A stretch of DNA of 64,000 nucleotides, from contig NZ_QUNO01000002.1 of the NCBI RefSeq assembly GCF_003387475.1, forward strand, positions 744,001 through 808,000, written 5' to 3'. Under the pieces are notes generated by a model that ran no database searches, had not been told where the DNA came from, and worked only from the letters and a program-made list of their open reading frames with translations. Shown one piece after another: positions 8,597 to 20,700 of the stretch; position 1 is the stretch's first letter; each line of letters begins with the position of its first letter. The position numbers were made by a program, and so were the translations under genes. Source of the stretch: Kutzneria buriramensis. Lineage in GTDB: Bacteria; Actinomycetota; Actinomycetes; Mycobacteriales; Pseudonocardiaceae.

Positions 8597-8991
8597 ATCC
8601 GGCCCAGGCGGTGCAGGTCGTCCACGATGGCGTGGACGACCGGCGCCGTCTCCGCCATCGCGCGGTATTGCGCGTACGTGTGGTACCCGCACTCGGCGAT
8701 CTCCGAGTTCGCCGCCGGCTCGCCGTCGAATTCCCCGGTGTAGCAGGTGATCCGCACCTGCGTGCCGGCCGGCCGGTCGTGCGCGTCGCCCTCGAACACG
8801 CCGTGCGGGCGCACGGTTTCCGGCCGCAGCGCGCAGCCGATCTCCTCCGCCACCTCCCGCGTCAGGGCCGCCAGGTCGGTCTCCCCCGGCTCGTACTTGC
8901 CACCGGGCAGGTAGAAGGCCTTGCGGCCGTGGGTGCGGACGAGCAGCACCCGCTCGTCACGGACGTGCACCAGCGCGACGGTCTCGATCAC
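8593..8991 (-). CDS. Nudix hydrolase
   Basis: This 132-residue protein carries a complete Nudix box (GX5EX7REUXEEXGU), with the segments 'GGKYEPGETDLAALT' and 'REVAEEIGC' starting about residue 30. Such proteins hydrolyse nucleoside diphosphates linked to another moiety, using a divalent metal held by the EExG glutamates. The GTG at 8991 was chosen because the fold starts right there ('IETVALVHVRD'). The frame continues upstream through a terminator and into the RHS gene with no family similarity. Its stop overlaps the encapsulin stop. Small Nudix proteins of this type often act on oxidised or non-canonical nucleotides, but the substrate is not determinable here. Confidence 0.9.
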   Translation of the reverse strand: MIETVALVHVRDERVLLVRTHGRKAFYLPGGKYEPGETDLAALTREVAEEIGCALRPETVRPHGVFEGDAHDRPAGTQVRITCYTGEFDGEPAANSEIAECGYHTYAQYRAMAETAPVVHAIVDDLHRLGRI

Positions 8992-9001
8992 GTCGGAGAC
9001 G

Positions 9002-9033
9002 CTACTGGCCCCGGCGGGAGCCGGGGCCAGTAG
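9002..9033 (-). terminator. Strong hairpin terminator after the RHS gene
   Basis: Perfect 13-bp arms CTACTGGCCCCGG (9002-9014) and its complement (9021-9033) flank a 6-nt loop. They lie between the RHS stop (9042) and the Nudix start (8991). A stable GC-rich hairpin in this position most likely ends the LamG-RHS transcript. Confidence 0.75.
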
Positions 9034-9041
9034 GTCATCGG

Positions 9042-12000
9042 TCAGAAGAAGGCCAGGCCGTGGCCGTTCCGGTTGTGCAGGAGTCCGTCGCTGGTCTCGT
9101 AGATGCCGGTCCTGATCGCCTCCGGGCTGTTGTACGTCTGCCGGTTCGGGCCGGGCCGCTGCGGCCCGAGGTTGTAGCTCGGGCGGGAATAGCTCGGCGC
9201 CGCTCGCCCGCCGCCCGGTGTGGACGCCCGCGGCGGCGCCGCCCAGCACGCGCAGACCCCGGTGCCGCTGTTGCACCACGAGTTGTCGAGCGGGTTGGCC
9301 AACTTCTGTTGTGTGCACGGGTACGGCCCCTGCGTGGTCGGCGTCGGCCGGCCGCAGCTGTCGCCCGTGCTCTCCGGATCGTCGTCGGACGGCGGGTACA
9401 TCACCGCCACCATCCCGCTGCCGGCGGCGGCGCCGTAGTTGACCGCCTGCGCGTCGGTCTCCCAGTCGAAGGCGTGTTGGCTCACCGTCCGTCCGGCCCT
9501 GAACATCTTGTTGTTGATGAGGTCCTTCGAGTCCGCCGCGGCCTGCTTCGCGAAGCGGCCCATGCCGAGCGCGATCGGTCCAGAGATGATCGACAGGGCG
9601 TCGATGCCGGCGGTGAGGTAGTCGCCCTTCTTAGCCGCTTCGACGAAGTCGATGCCGGACAGGCCGATGCCGATCGCCATGGTGGCGGCGGCCACCCACC
9701 CGACGCCGGGCACCAGCAGCGACACGGCCGAGACCACGGCGCCGATCTGCGACTTGTACTTGTCGACCCACTTCCACCCGTCGGAGATCCGGTCGCCGGC
9801 CCAGTGGGTGACGTCGGAGACCCGGTCGCCGACCCAGTCCGTGGCCTTCTTCAGCCAGCTCCACAGCTCCCCGGTCGGGTCCATCTTGGTGACGGGGTTG
9901 TCGTCGCTGTAGGTGTAGCCGGCCATCTGCTGCGGGTCGGACAGGTCCAGCTGCGGGTCGACGGACAGGAACCGGCCCAGGGCGGCGTCGTACTCACGGG
10001 CGCCAAGCTGGGTCAGCCCGACCGACTTGTCGATGGTGCCGCCGACGAAACCCTTGTCGCCGGGGAAATCCGCGGCTCCACGCGCCCCGCCGAACGGCAG
10101 CTGCCGGCGCTGCGTCACCTTCAGCGTGTCGGCATTGATGGCGACCATCGCGGTGCCCTGGGCGTCACCGGACAGCCAGGTCACGCCGGCCGCCGTCCGC
10201 ATCGCGACGGTGGTGTCGCCGTGCTGGTAGTACCGCGTGCCCTCCAGCTTCCCGGACGACTTGGTCAGATGCAGCTCCTGCCCCTGCAAGTACAGCGTGG
10301 CGCCGTTGGCATCGTGCTCGATCAGCCGGGTGCCGTCGGCGTCGTAGAGGAAATCGGTCTTGTCGCTGCCCTGGGCGACCGTGGCCAACCGCCCCTCGAC
10401 GTCCCACGTCAGCTGCTGCGTGCCGCCGGGCAGCTTCCGCGTGATGGTATTGCCGCTGGCGTCGTACAGGTACTGGCTGGCGGTGGCACCGGCCGGGCCA
10501 GTGGTCGCCAGTGCGGAGAGGCTGTGCCCGGTGCTGGCAAAGGTGCCGGTGCTCACGGTGTCGCCGGCCGTGGCGTGGTCGGTCTGGGTGAGCCGGTTGC
10601 CCATCTTGTCGTACGTGAACGACTGCCAGTACGGCGCCGGTCCGGACAGCGCCGTGGCCGAGGGCGCCGCGGAGCAGTCGCCGGACGGCGTCCAGGCCTC
10701 GCTGACGCGCTGGAGGTAGTCCAGCGCAAAGCACTGGACGTCGGCCGGCTTGCCCTGCGGGGTGTCCGCGATGGACGTGATGTTGCCGGACTGGTCGTAG
10801 CTGTAGTGGGTGTCGGCCTGCATGGGCGCCGGCACTTCGGCGTCCACAATGGACCGGTTGAGGCGACGGGTGTGGTCGTCGTAGTAGTTCGACATCCACA
10901 CGCGCTTGCCGGTGTCGCCGAGCTGCGTGCGGGCGACCTCGCCGTAGCGGGTGTAGGTGGTGTCGGTGACGTAGTCGGCGGTGTTGCCGTCGAAGCCGCC
11001 GGAAACCGTGGTGAGCTCGGCGAGGTCGTTGTAGCCGAAGGTCAGCGACTCCGCCGGCAGGTCCCCGATCGCCGCGAAACCGGCGCCGGACACGCTGCCG
11101 TCCACGTCGTACTTCGCGGTCGACGTGTACGTACCCGACAACGCGCCCTCCGAGGAGGGAATGGCGACCTGCACACCGATCGACTTGTACAGGGTGTTGT
11201 AGCCCAGCACCGTCGCCGTGTAGGCGTTGCCGTTGACGAACCGGGTGCTCGACGCGCGCTGTCCCTTGCCGAACGGCGCTGTGTCGTACGTCCACTGCGC
11301 CTGCACCGCGTCCCCGACCTTCTCGCCGGTCTTGCGGCCGAGCTTGTCGTAGTCGTAGGTGAGCGTGACGCCGCGGGCGTCGGTGGTGGTGTGGAGCTGG
11401 TTCGCCGCGGTGTAGGTGATCGTCGTCGTGCCCTTGTCCGGGTCGACGTCGGTGGTCTCGTTGCCGCGCAGGTCGTACGAGCGCTTCCAGACGTTGCCGG
11501 CTGGGTCGGTCGCCGTCGCGACCTTGTCCGCAGGCGTGTAGGTGTACTTGGTGGCGTCGAAGTCGCCGGTGGGCACGCGGCCGTGGTACTGGTCCAGTTC
11601 CACGGTGTGGTTGCGGGCGTCGACGATGGTGGTCGTCGCGGTGCCGCCCACTGGCGGGGTGACGGTGGTGCGGTCGCCGTCGTAGGCCATGACGGTGCGC
11701 CGCAGCTCGTCGGCGCCGCCCTTGACGATCTCCGCGGTCTTGCGTCCCGCGCCGTCGTACTGGCTGACGGTCTGCTGCGGGACGTCCACGTCTGCGGCAA
11801 TCCACAGCTGGTCGTCCACCGACGAGGCGGTGAAGTACGGCTGCGTCAGCTTGGCCTGCCGGCCCTGCGAGTCGTACTTGGTGTCGGTGATCAGGCGGCC
11901 GCCGTCCGCGTCGACCTGCTTCTGCCGCAGCCGAAGTAGGCCGTCGTAGAGGTCCTTGACGGTGGTGTACTGGCCGTTGGGGCCGATCGAGGACGTGGTG

Positions 12001-14753
12001 ACCACGGTCGGAGCGTCGTTGTGGTAGGCGTAGGAGAACTTGGCGTTGCCGCCCTGCCCGGCCGTCCGGGAGCGGTTGGGCTGCCAGATCTCCGTCCTGT
12101 TGCCGAGCGCGTCGTAGGCGGTCTCGGTGACGCGGTTGTTGGCGTCGACCACCTTGGTGGTCTGCCCGGTGGCCGAGTCGATGGTGGTGGTCGTGGCCTG
12201 GTTCAACGGGTTCGTGACGACGGTCTGCGTCAGCGGACCACCGCTGGCCGGTGTGTACGCGGTCGTGGTGATGTTGCCCAGGGCGTCACCGCTGCTGGTG
12301 ACGCGGCCCATCGCGTCGAACGCCGCCGTGCTCTGCTTGAGGTAGACCGCCCCCGAGGCCGGGTAGCTGTCGAGCACCTCGGCGGTGGTCACGTCGCCGG
12401 CGGTCGGCGCGACGCCGAAAGCCTTGCCGTCGTATGAGCTCCGGGCGCCCGACACGGCGTTGTCCGGGTACTTCGGCGTGGTCGTGCAGGCCACGGAGAC
12501 CGTCTCGGTCTGGGATGCGAAGGCGATCAGCCACTTGTCGGTGTTGCGGACGTAGGTGGTGCGGACGCACTTGTCGTCGGCCGGGGTGGAGACGTCGCCG
12601 AGGTCGTTGGTCGAGACCAGCTGACCCAGATCGTCGTAGCTCTGCTCGGTCCGGGTGGTACGCCAGCCGCCCGCGGACAGCGCCGTGTAGTCGACCGTGA
12701 CGCCGGGCTTGACGATGTACGCCTTGAGGCTGCCGCGGGTCGAGGTCGGCCCCTGCACCGACGGCGTCATGATCGACTTGGACATGACCTGCTCGCTGGG
12801 GCCGTTGTGCACCTGCGACTCGTACTCGAAGCCGGCCAGCCAGAGGTCGTCCTTGCGGACGCCGCCCTCGGAGTCGGTGACGCTGACCGACCGCGTGCCG
12901 GACGGCTGCTTGTCGCCGTCCATGCCGCGGTAGAACCGCTCCTCGGTCATGGTCTGCGGCCCGGCGAGATCGTCGGCCTTGCCCTTGGTGATCCGGACCC
13001 GGCCGAAGCCGCGGAACTCGTTCCAGTTCCGGTCGGCGTCCTTGGTGAACTCGGAGGTGTCGTACGCCCACGCCGCGCCGTCGAGGTAGTCGTAGGCGGT
13101 GACGTCCTCGGTGTTGGCGGCGATCATGTCCGACTGCGTCACCTGCGCCACGACGTACTTGTTGAAGTAGTCCGTCTGCGGGGTGAAGTCCTTCTTCTGC
13201 CACTTCGCCGGGTAGCAGCGCATGGTGTTGGTCTCGGGCTTGGCCGGCAGGTTGTCGGCCGTGCAGTCCGGCTGCGCGTAGGTGATCGTCGTGACACCGC
13301 CGGTCTCGGACACCACCGCGGTGACCCGGTAGCGCAGCAGCGGGCCGAGACCGTCCACCTTGTCCACCCGGTTGGCGAACTTGGTTCCCTCGAAGCGAAC
13401 CGAGGGCATGGTGATCGCCGGCTGCCCGTCGGCCTTGCCGGTGTGCGTGATGGACTTCAGCCACAGGGCGGGCTTCTCACCGTCACCGTTGGTCGGGAAC
13501 TGCTGGTCCAGCGACCACGACTCGACGTCGGCGTAGGTCGAGCCGGTCAGCACCTGGGTGGTGACCTGCGACAGCCGCTTGGTCGACCAGAAGGTCGGTC
13601 CGTTCTGGTCCTTGCACGTCGAGCCGTCGCACTTGTCGTCCCAGGGCACGTCCGGCCAGTTGTCCTTCTTCGACGGCGTGCAGTCGCTGCCGGGCACGCA
13701 CCGATCCGCGGTGGTGAACTCCACGCGGTCGGTCGCCTGCTGATTGGAGCCGTCGCGCAGGCCGTACAGGGCCTCCTTCAGCGTGCCACCCCGCACGTAG
13801 GACACGGGACTGTCCTTCATGTCGGCGCCGTAGGAGTTGGCCTCGGTGTCGTAGTCGTACTCGATCACGTTGCCGTGCCGGTCGATCACCTTGTCCAGGT
13901 TCCACCGCCACGCCTGGGTGCACTGCGACGCGTCGAAGGTGCCGCCGTGGCAGGGCTCCCCCGCGTCGTTGCCGTACACCGGCACCGTCCACGTCGACTT
14001 CGCGTCGGAGCGATCGCCGAACAGGTACTGCGTGCCGTCGACGGTGGTGACGCGCCAGTACTCGCCGTCGTTGTCGCCGTTGTTCGCGCCGGTCAGCCGC
14101 TCGATGCGCGACCCGTCGTCGGTCTTGTTCTTCCAGACGCCGGTCTTGTCGTCGCGGATGAGCTGCCCGCCCCCGCCGCCGTAGGAGGCGAAGGCGTTGT
14201 CGCTGCGCCAGCACATGTCGCCGACCTTGACCGGCGTGCTGTCGTCGCTGCACGGGATGTAGCTGCGTTCGATGAAGCCGACGGACAGGTCCCAACCGTC
14301 GCCGATCCACGACGCCTGGTTGTTGGTGGCGCTGGTCCGACCGTCCACACCGGACGACGCGTAGCTGATGGCCAGCTTGGGGTCGAGCTTGCCGGCCGAC
14401 GGCGGTACCCGGAGGGGGTATGACCAGCTGAAGTCGCCGGTCTGCGCCGAGACGTTCCAGGACGCGGACGGGGACAGCGGCGTGGCCTTGTCGGTGCCGC
14501 CGCCGTCCTTCGTGTCGGTGCTGGCGGGCTGGTCGCCGTGCAGCTCGCTGCCGCTGGCCTGGTCGGCCGGGCGGGTGCCCATCTGCTGCTGGCTGACCGG
14601 GGTGGACGGCGTGTTCTGGAGCGGCACGGAGGGCTCCCCCGCCCACGCCGCGGTCGGCGTGAGCAGGGTGAGCGCGGTGGTCACGAGCACCGCGGGCAGC
14701 ACGCCGGCGATGGCACGTCTGGTTCTGCGCACGATGGCCTCTTTGCTGGTCAT
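9042..14753 (-). CDS. Giant secreted RHS/YD-repeat protein (polymorphic-toxin-like)
   Basis: This 1903-residue RHS protein has an N-terminal signal peptide (to about residue 39, 'TPTAAWAG'). An SpvB/TcdB-like N-terminal region ('DFSWSYPLRVPPSAGKLDP') precedes a long array of YD repeats that should form a hollow beta-cocoon shell. The RHS core ends in the canonical 'YDAALGRFLSVDP' with 'DPTGELWSW', about 280 residues from the C-terminus. The tail after the core has two hydrophobic segments and a Cys/Pro-rich stretch ('CNSGTGVCACWA'), and ends in 'SDGLLHNRNGHGLAFF'. In polymorphic toxins that position holds the variable toxin. I do not recognise this tail, and no immunity gene follows. The start overlaps the LamG stop (ATGA), so the two giant genes are coupled. 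Confidence 0.92.
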   Translation of the reverse strand: MTSKEAIVRRTRRAIAGVLPAVLVTTALTLLTPTAAWAGEPSVPLQNTPSTPVSQQQMGTRPADQASGSELHGDQPASTDTKDGGGTDKATPLSPSASWNVSAQTGDFSWSYPLRVPPSAGKLDPKLAISYASSGVDGRTSATNNQASWIGDGWDLSVGFIERSYIPCSDDSTPVKVGDMCWRSDNAFASYGGGGGQLIRDDKTGVWKNKTDDGSRIERLTGANNGDNDGEYWRVTTVDGTQYLFGDRSDAKSTWTVPVYGNDAGEPCHGGTFDASQCTQAWRWNLDKVIDRHGNVIEYDYDTEANSYGADMKDSPVSYVRGGTLKEALYGLRDGSNQQATDRVEFTTADRCVPGSDCTPSKKDNWPDVPWDDKCDGSTCKDQNGPTFWSTKRLSQVTTQVLTGSTYADVESWSLDQQFPTNGDGEKPALWLKSITHTGKADGQPAITMPSVRFEGTKFANRVDKVDGLGPLLRYRVTAVVSETGGVTTITYAQPDCTADNLPAKPETNTMRCYPAKWQKKDFTPQTDYFNKYVVAQVTQSDMIAANTEDVTAYDYLDGAAWAYDTSEFTKDADRNWNEFRGFGRVRITKGKADDLAGPQTMTEERFYRGMDGDKQPSGTRSVSVTDSEGGVRKDDLWLAGFEYESQVHNGPSEQVMSKSIMTPSVQGPTSTRGSLKAYIVKPGVTVDYTALSAGGWRTTRTEQSYDDLGQLVSTNDLGDVSTPADDKCVRTTYVRNTDKWLIAFASQTETVSVACTTTPKYPDNAVSGARSSYDGKAFGVAPTAGDVTTAEVLDSYPASGAVYLKQSTAAFDAMGRVTSSGDALGNITTTAYTPASGGPLTQTVVTNPLNQATTTTIDSATGQTTKVVDANNRVTETAYDALGNRTEIWQPNRSRTAGQGGNAKFSYAYHNDAPTVVTTSSIGPNGQYTTVKDLYDGLLRLRQKQVDADGGRLITDTKYDSQGRQAKLTQPYFTASSVDDQLWIAADVDVPQQTVSQYDGAGRKTAEIVKGGADELRRTVMAYDGDRTTVTPPVGGTATTTIVDARNHTVELDQYHGRVPTGDFDATKYTYTPADKVATATDPAGNVWKRSYDLRGNETTDVDPDKGTTTITYTAANQLHTTTDARGVTLTYDYDKLGRKTGEKVGDAVQAQWTYDTAPFGKGQRASSTRFVNGNAYTATVLGYNTLYKSIGVQVAIPSSEGALSGTYTSTAKYDVDGSVSGAGFAAIGDLPAESLTFGYNDLAELTTVSGGFDGNTADYVTDTTYTRYGEVARTQLGDTGKRVWMSNYYDDHTRRLNRSIVDAEVPAPMQADTHYSYDQSGNITSIADTPQGKPADVQCFALDYLQRVSEAWTPSGDCSAAPSATALSGPAPYWQSFTYDKMGNRLTQTDHATAGDTVSTGTFASTGHSLSALATTGPAGATASQYLYDASGNTITRKLPGGTQQLTWDVEGRLATVAQGSDKTDFLYDADGTRLIEHDANGATLYLQGQELHLTKSSGKLEGTRYYQHGDTTVAMRTAAGVTWLSGDAQGTAMVAINADTLKVTQRRQLPFGGARGAADFPGDKGFVGGTIDKSVGLTQLGAREYDAALGRFLSVDPQLDLSDPQQMAGYTYSDDNPVTKMDPTGELWSWLKKATDWVGDRVSDVTHWAGDRISDGWKWVDKYKSQIGAVVSAVSLLVPGVGWVAAATMAIGIGLSGIDFVEAAKKGDYLTAGIDALSIISGPIALGMGRFAKQAAADSKDLINNKMFRAGRTVSQHAFDWETDAQAVNYGAAAGSGMVAVMYPPSDDDPESTGDSCGRPTPTTQGPYPCTQQKLANPLDNSWCNSGTGVCACWAAPPRASTPGGGRAAPSYSRPSYNLGPQRPGPNRQTYNSPEAIRTGIYETSDGLLHNRNGHGLAFF

Positions 14754-17700
14754 GACTCGAAGACACCACCCGTCGGCGCGGTGACCGGGGCGTAGCCGAG
14801 CGGCTTGTCCACGGCGACGCCCTCACAGGTGGGCGCGACCGACACCATGCTGTCCGCCGGCGGCACGGTGCACCGGGTCAGCGGCACGCTGCTCGCGGCG
14901 TCAGCGGGAGCCTGGGTCGACACGTAGCCCTGGGCGGCGACGACGGTCTTGCCCTCGCAGCCGGTGTCGTTCGAGTCGAAGGAGTCGGAACCGTTGCGGC
15001 ACAGCATGAGCGGCTGCAGACCAGCACCGCTGACCAGCGACGTGTAGCCCTGCCAGGCGTCCGTGCGGTAGCCCGGCGGCGCGCCGTCGATGGTCGTGAT
15101 GTGGTCGTAGCCGGCATCGACGTAGCGGTTGAGCTCCGCGTAACCGACGGTGTAGCCGAGCGTGGACTCGACCGTCTTGCCGCCGCAGGTGGCGTCGCGC
15201 GAATCGAAGTGGTCGGTCCCGGCGTTGCAGCGGTAGATCGGCACGGTCGGGATGTTGTTCGGCTGCGCGGTGAAGACCAGGCCGACCTGGCCCATCTTCG
15301 TCTTGCCCTCGCAGTCGTCCTGTTTGGACGTGAAGGAATCCGCGCCGTCCGTGCAGGCGTACAGCATCCGGGTGTTGTCGCCGGCGGCCGCGGGCAGGCC
15401 CAGGGCCGCCTCGAGGTGGTAGCCGGGCCGGACGGTGTCGGTCATGCCGGTGTAGTGGTCGCCGGCCCCGTTGACGAAGCTGCCGAGCTCACCCTTGACC
15501 GGCGCGCCCCAACTTCCACGGTCCTGCACGGTGTTGTCCGGAACGACACCCTCGCCGACCCGAACCTCGTCGACCGCGCCGGGGAAGAAGGCCGCCGGCT
15601 GTCCGTTGGCCAGGTCCCGGCCGACGACCAGTTTGCCGGTCGCCTTCCACAGCACGACGTTGTCACGGGTGCCGGCCAGTTGGCCGTCGACGTAGAGCCG
15701 GAGCTGCCGCGCCGGGTAGTCGTACACGCCGGCCACACTGGTCCACTGGTTGACCGCGGCCGGGTTCGCCGACGCGGCGTACACCAGCGGCGCGCCGTCG
15801 GTGTCCGAAGTGGACGCACCGAAGGCCCAGCGCTTGATGTCGGCCCGGTACTGGAGGTGGTAGCCGCTGTTGCGGGCGCCGTCCTGACTCAGGATGGTGG
15901 CGTCCTGGTCGTCGCGGGCCAGCTTCGCCCACGCCGACACGGTGAAGCTGTCGTGCATCGGCAGCCCCGACGGCGTGGTCATCACGCCGGTCTTGCCGTC
16001 CAGCTGCAATGCCTTGCCCACGCCCGCATCGGCCACGAAGCTCGTCGTGCCCGCGAGCGTGCCGTCGTACTTGCGCCAGGTGGAGTCCTTGGCGCTGCCC
16101 TCGTCGAACCGGTAGTAGCCCAGGTCGGCGTCGTAGATGTCGTCGTGGATCTTGCGCGCCTCGCCGTCGGAGATGGCCTTGGCGTACACGCGGGTGTCGT
16201 CCACGACGCCGTTCAGCAGCGCCGAGGCGTTGCCGTTCCACTTGACGCGGCCGACGGTCATCGGCCCGCCCGCCGGCAGCACGGTGACGCCGACCTGCGC
16301 CCCGGACAGCAATCCGTTGACGTACAACCGAACCTGGTGCAGGTTCGCGTCGTAGGACATGGCCAGGTGCGTCCACTCGCCGGTGTTGGCCGGCTCGGTG
16401 GAGTTCAGGATGGTCACCGCCGAGCCCGGGTTGTCCTGGTCGACGGTCGGCATGATCACCGACCACTTGCCGCTGGGCCCGTTGTAGGCCAGCGAGAAGG
16501 GGCTGATCCGGTTGCCGTCCTGGGCCAGCACGGTCTGGTTGTCCGTGCCGGCCTTGAGCAGGTAGACCCAGGTCGCCAGCGAGAAGCTGTGGCCGGTGTC
16601 CACGACCGGGCCGGCGGTCTGCCCGTACGCGGTGGTGCCGTTGAAGTCGACTGCGTAGGTGTTGCGGCCGCCGATCCACGACGCGTTGGTCAGGGTGAGG
16701 TCCATGCCCCGCCCGGTGCTGTCCTTCGCCGTGGTGCCGGTGTTCTCGTCGTACGTCCACTGCGCGGCGTCGGCCTTGGGCAGCGCCGAGGCAGTCATCG
16801 CCGGGTACGAGTGGTACAGCGCGCTGACCTTGTCCTTGTCCAGCTGACCGGTGTAGAGCCGGACGTCGTCCACGCTGCCGGGCCAGAACTCGGCGTTGTC
16901 TCTGTTCGTCTTGCCGCGACCGATGACCAGGCCGCCGGACGGCTGCCACGGCGAGTTCAGCGTGCCGTCGCCGACGCGGGTTCCGTTGACGTAGAGCCAG
17001 ACCTTCTTGGTCGTCGGGTCGTACACGCCGACCAGGTGCGTCCAGGCGTTCAGGTCGGACATCTCCGTCGACACCGCCGCCTTCGTCACGACGGCGTTGT
17101 CCGCGTCGGATTCCGGCATCTCGAACGTCCACGCGCCGAGCTGGTTGTTGTCGGCGTCGATGACGTGCCCCAGCCGGAACTTGCTGGAGTGGTCGCCGTC
17201 CACGGTGACCGCGTCGACCTTGCAGGCCGACACCTTGGTCAAGTCGCAGTCCTTGCTCTGCAACAGAACCCACGCCGACACGGTGAACGCCTGGTCCAGC
17301 CGGAGATCCACGCCCGTGGTGGCGGCGTAACCGGTGGTGCCGTCGAACGTGCCGGCGTTGCCGACCCGGCCCGGTGTGAAGCTCGCACCGCCGGTCAGGG
17401 TCGCCCCCCGCGCGCCGACCGCGTCGGCGGCGTTGTGGCCGCTGGACTCGTCCAGCGGGTAGTTGTGCACGAGCGTGAGGTCACGCCCGGCCATGGTCTG
17501 GATCTCCGTGGCGAACAGCGCCCGCGAGTACACCGAGACGTCGTCGATGGAGCCCGCGAGGTACTCCACCGGCGCGCCGGCCCACTTCGCGCGGCCGATC
17601 TGCAAGCCGCCGGTCGCGTTCCAGGTCTGGGTGTGCGCGACCGAGCCGACCAGCGCGCCGTTGACGTACAGCTGCGACTGGTGCGCGCTGGAGTCGTACA

Positions 17701-20700
17701 CGGCGACCAGGTGCGTCCACTGCCCGACCTGGACGGACCCACCGACGACCTCGTCGCGCTGGGTGCCGTCGTCCGGGGCGTCCTGGGCGAACATCACGAA
17801 GCCCCAGCGGCCGTCGGACCGGGCCCGCAGCTTGAACGCGCTGTCCTGCGTGCCGTCCTCGGACACGACCGTGGCTAGACTGGACACGCTGTCCACCCTG
17901 GCCCACGCCGCCACCGAGAAGCTGCGGTCGACGTCGACCACGTGCGGCAGGCTGACTGCCGAGGTCTTGCCGTCCAGCCGCACCGCGAGGTCGTTCGGGT
18001 CCGGCATCGACGACTGGCCGCCGGTGTAGTCGACCGCGCCGACGGCCGTGCCGTCCGCGCCCTTCGTCGAGGCGTCCTTGAGGTTGCCGTCCAGCTTCCA
18101 GTTGCCCTGGGTCACGCTGGCCTGGCTGACGATGCCGCGGATCTCCTCGTCCGACAGCACCCGGCTGTAGGCCCGCACGTCGTCGATCGCGCCGTGCCAG
18201 TTGTTGGTCATCGTGCCCTGCCACAGGCCCCGCCCGAACAGCATCGGCCCGGTCGCGTTGAACGCGCCGGTCTGCGCGGCCGTGCCGGCCAGCACACCGT
18301 TGACGTACAGCCGGATCTGCTTGTTCGGCGCGTCGTAGACGGCGGTCAGCTGGGTCCATTCACCGGTCTTCGCGCCGGTCGGCCCCTGCACGATCGAGTC
18401 GCTGGCCCGGGTCACCGAGTCCGCCGAGGTGGTGTAGAACTCCCACTTCGCGCCGTTGGGATCGTTGCGGTAGTCGAGGAAGAACGCGCTGTTCACCGCG
18501 CCGGTCTGGGACACCACGGTCACGGCGGTGTTGGGGGCGACGGTGTCGAGCTTCGCCCACGCGGACACGGTGTAGCTCTGGTCCGTGCGCACCACCGGCG
18601 AGCCGGTGGACACGTAGTCCTCGTTGTTGTCCAACTGCACCGCGCCGTTCACGGCGCCCTTGGCGATGAAGTGCGCGCCGGCCTGCAACACGCCCGCGCT
18701 GCCGCCCGGCACGCTGTTGGCGGCGGTGCTGCCGCTGGTCTCGTCCAGCTTCCAGTAGCCGACCTGGACGTTGTCCCGGCTGACCGCCGCGCTGATCTCG
18801 CTGGCGGTCAGGCTCCGGTCGTACACCTTGACCTCGTCGACCGCGCCGATGACGTAGTCGCGGTTGGGATCGGAGTCCCACAGCGTCCGGCCGACCCGCA
18901 GCGGGCCGGCGACGTACGGCACCACCTGGGTGCGCGGCACGGTCGCCGACAGCACACCGTTGACGTACAGCCTGAGCTGCTTGCTCGGGGCGTCGTAGAC
19001 GGCGGTCAGCTGCGTCCACTGGCCCAGTTGCGCCGTGTTCGCGGAGACGGCCATGTCCGTGCCGACCGGGTTGTAGACGCCGAACACCCAGTGCCCGCCG
19101 TTGTCCGGCCGGTACCAGAGATCGAAGCCGGCGAACTTGTCCCCGTCCTGGCTGACGATCGCCTGCGCCCCGGCCGGGTTGGTGATCTTCGCCCAGGCCG
19201 AGACGCTGAAGCTGGCGTCGGTGCGGACGGTGTTCCCGGCGGTCATGTAGCCCGAACCGTCCAGGGTCAGCGCGGAACCCACCGCCCCCGGCGCATAGGT
19301 CGCGCCGCCGGCGAGAGTTCCGTTGCGGCTGCCCAGGTACGCGGTGTCGTTGGCGTTGCCCTCGAACGACCACTGGGCCAGCGGGCCGTTGCCGGCACGG
19401 ACGTAGATGTGCGTCTTCGTGGACGGGCTGCGGTTGCCGGCCCGGTCCACGCTCTGCACGTACAGGTCCTGCGGCCCGTCCTTCGGCGGCGCGATGCTCA
19501 CGGTCGCGTTGCCGCCCAAGGCATCCGCGTCCACCTGGGTCGACGGCGGATCGCTCCAGCCGTACAGGTAATGGTCCACATCGGACACCTTGTTGGCGCC
19601 GAAGGTGAACGTGCCCGGCACGCCGACACCGCCGTGCCACTGGTTGTCGGCCTGGTACAGCGTGCCCGTCACGACCGGTGGCTGGTCGGGGGCGACCCGG
19701 TCCACGATGAACGGGCCCGGACCGTTCTTCCAGTCGCCGCCGTCGGGACCGTCGCTGCCCCACAGCGTCCAGCTGACGTTCTGGCCGTTGCGGTTGCGCA
19801 GGTCGACGTCCTGGGTGAAGACGCTGCCCGAGGCCAGCGTCGGCCCCGCGTGGTGCTCGGACGCGCCGCCGTAGACGTCCCACTCGGCGGTCAGCTGGTC
19901 GTTGTCCGGGTCGGTCAGCTTGCCCTGGAGCCGGATCGAGTCGTCGCCCACGTACGCCTCGCCGCCACACCACTTGCAGATGTGCAGCGGCGGCTGGGTC
20001 GCCATCTCCACCGGCGGGTTCGGCCGGGTGTTGTAGTTGACGATGATCCGCGTGGCGGACGCGTCGAGCTTGCGCCACGCGAACTTGTCGCCCTCGTCGT
20101 GCGCCCGGATGTAGTACGCCGACCAGTTGCTGGGGCTGATGTACTGGCCCACGTTGAAGCCCAGGCCCTTGTTGCCGCCGCAGCCGGTGTAGGCGCTGTC
20201 GCCCGGGCTGGTGTCGACGAGGGTGCCGCCCGGCGCGTTGTTCCAGGTGGTGCCGGCGTCGAAGGTCCGGTCGGCGATGTACAGGTCGTAGTCGCGGGTG
20301 TTGCAGCTCGGGCCGTACACGATGGTCGCGTCCAGCTCGGTGCTGATGATCCGCTTGCCGTTGAGGAAGCTGGTGTCGAACTGCCAGTACGTGCGGGCCA
20401 CGCCCACCCCGCCGCAGCCGGACCAGCCGACGCAGTCGCCGACCTTGGCCCACGTGTCGACGTCGCCGCCGCCGTACCAGTGGGTGCTGTCCGGCGAGTC
20501 CCGGAACACCTTGGTCCAGTCGCTGCGGTCGAAGGTGTGCCAGTCGGGGTCGATCACGATGGGGTAGCTGGCGTGCGGGTCCGTCAGCATCGAGTGGTCG
20601 GGCACCAGCGTCAGCGACGCCTTGTCCAGCCGCACCCCCACCGACGCGAGCCGCCGCGCGCCGTCCCACATGGTCGACGGCGGCGTCTGGAACACGACCT

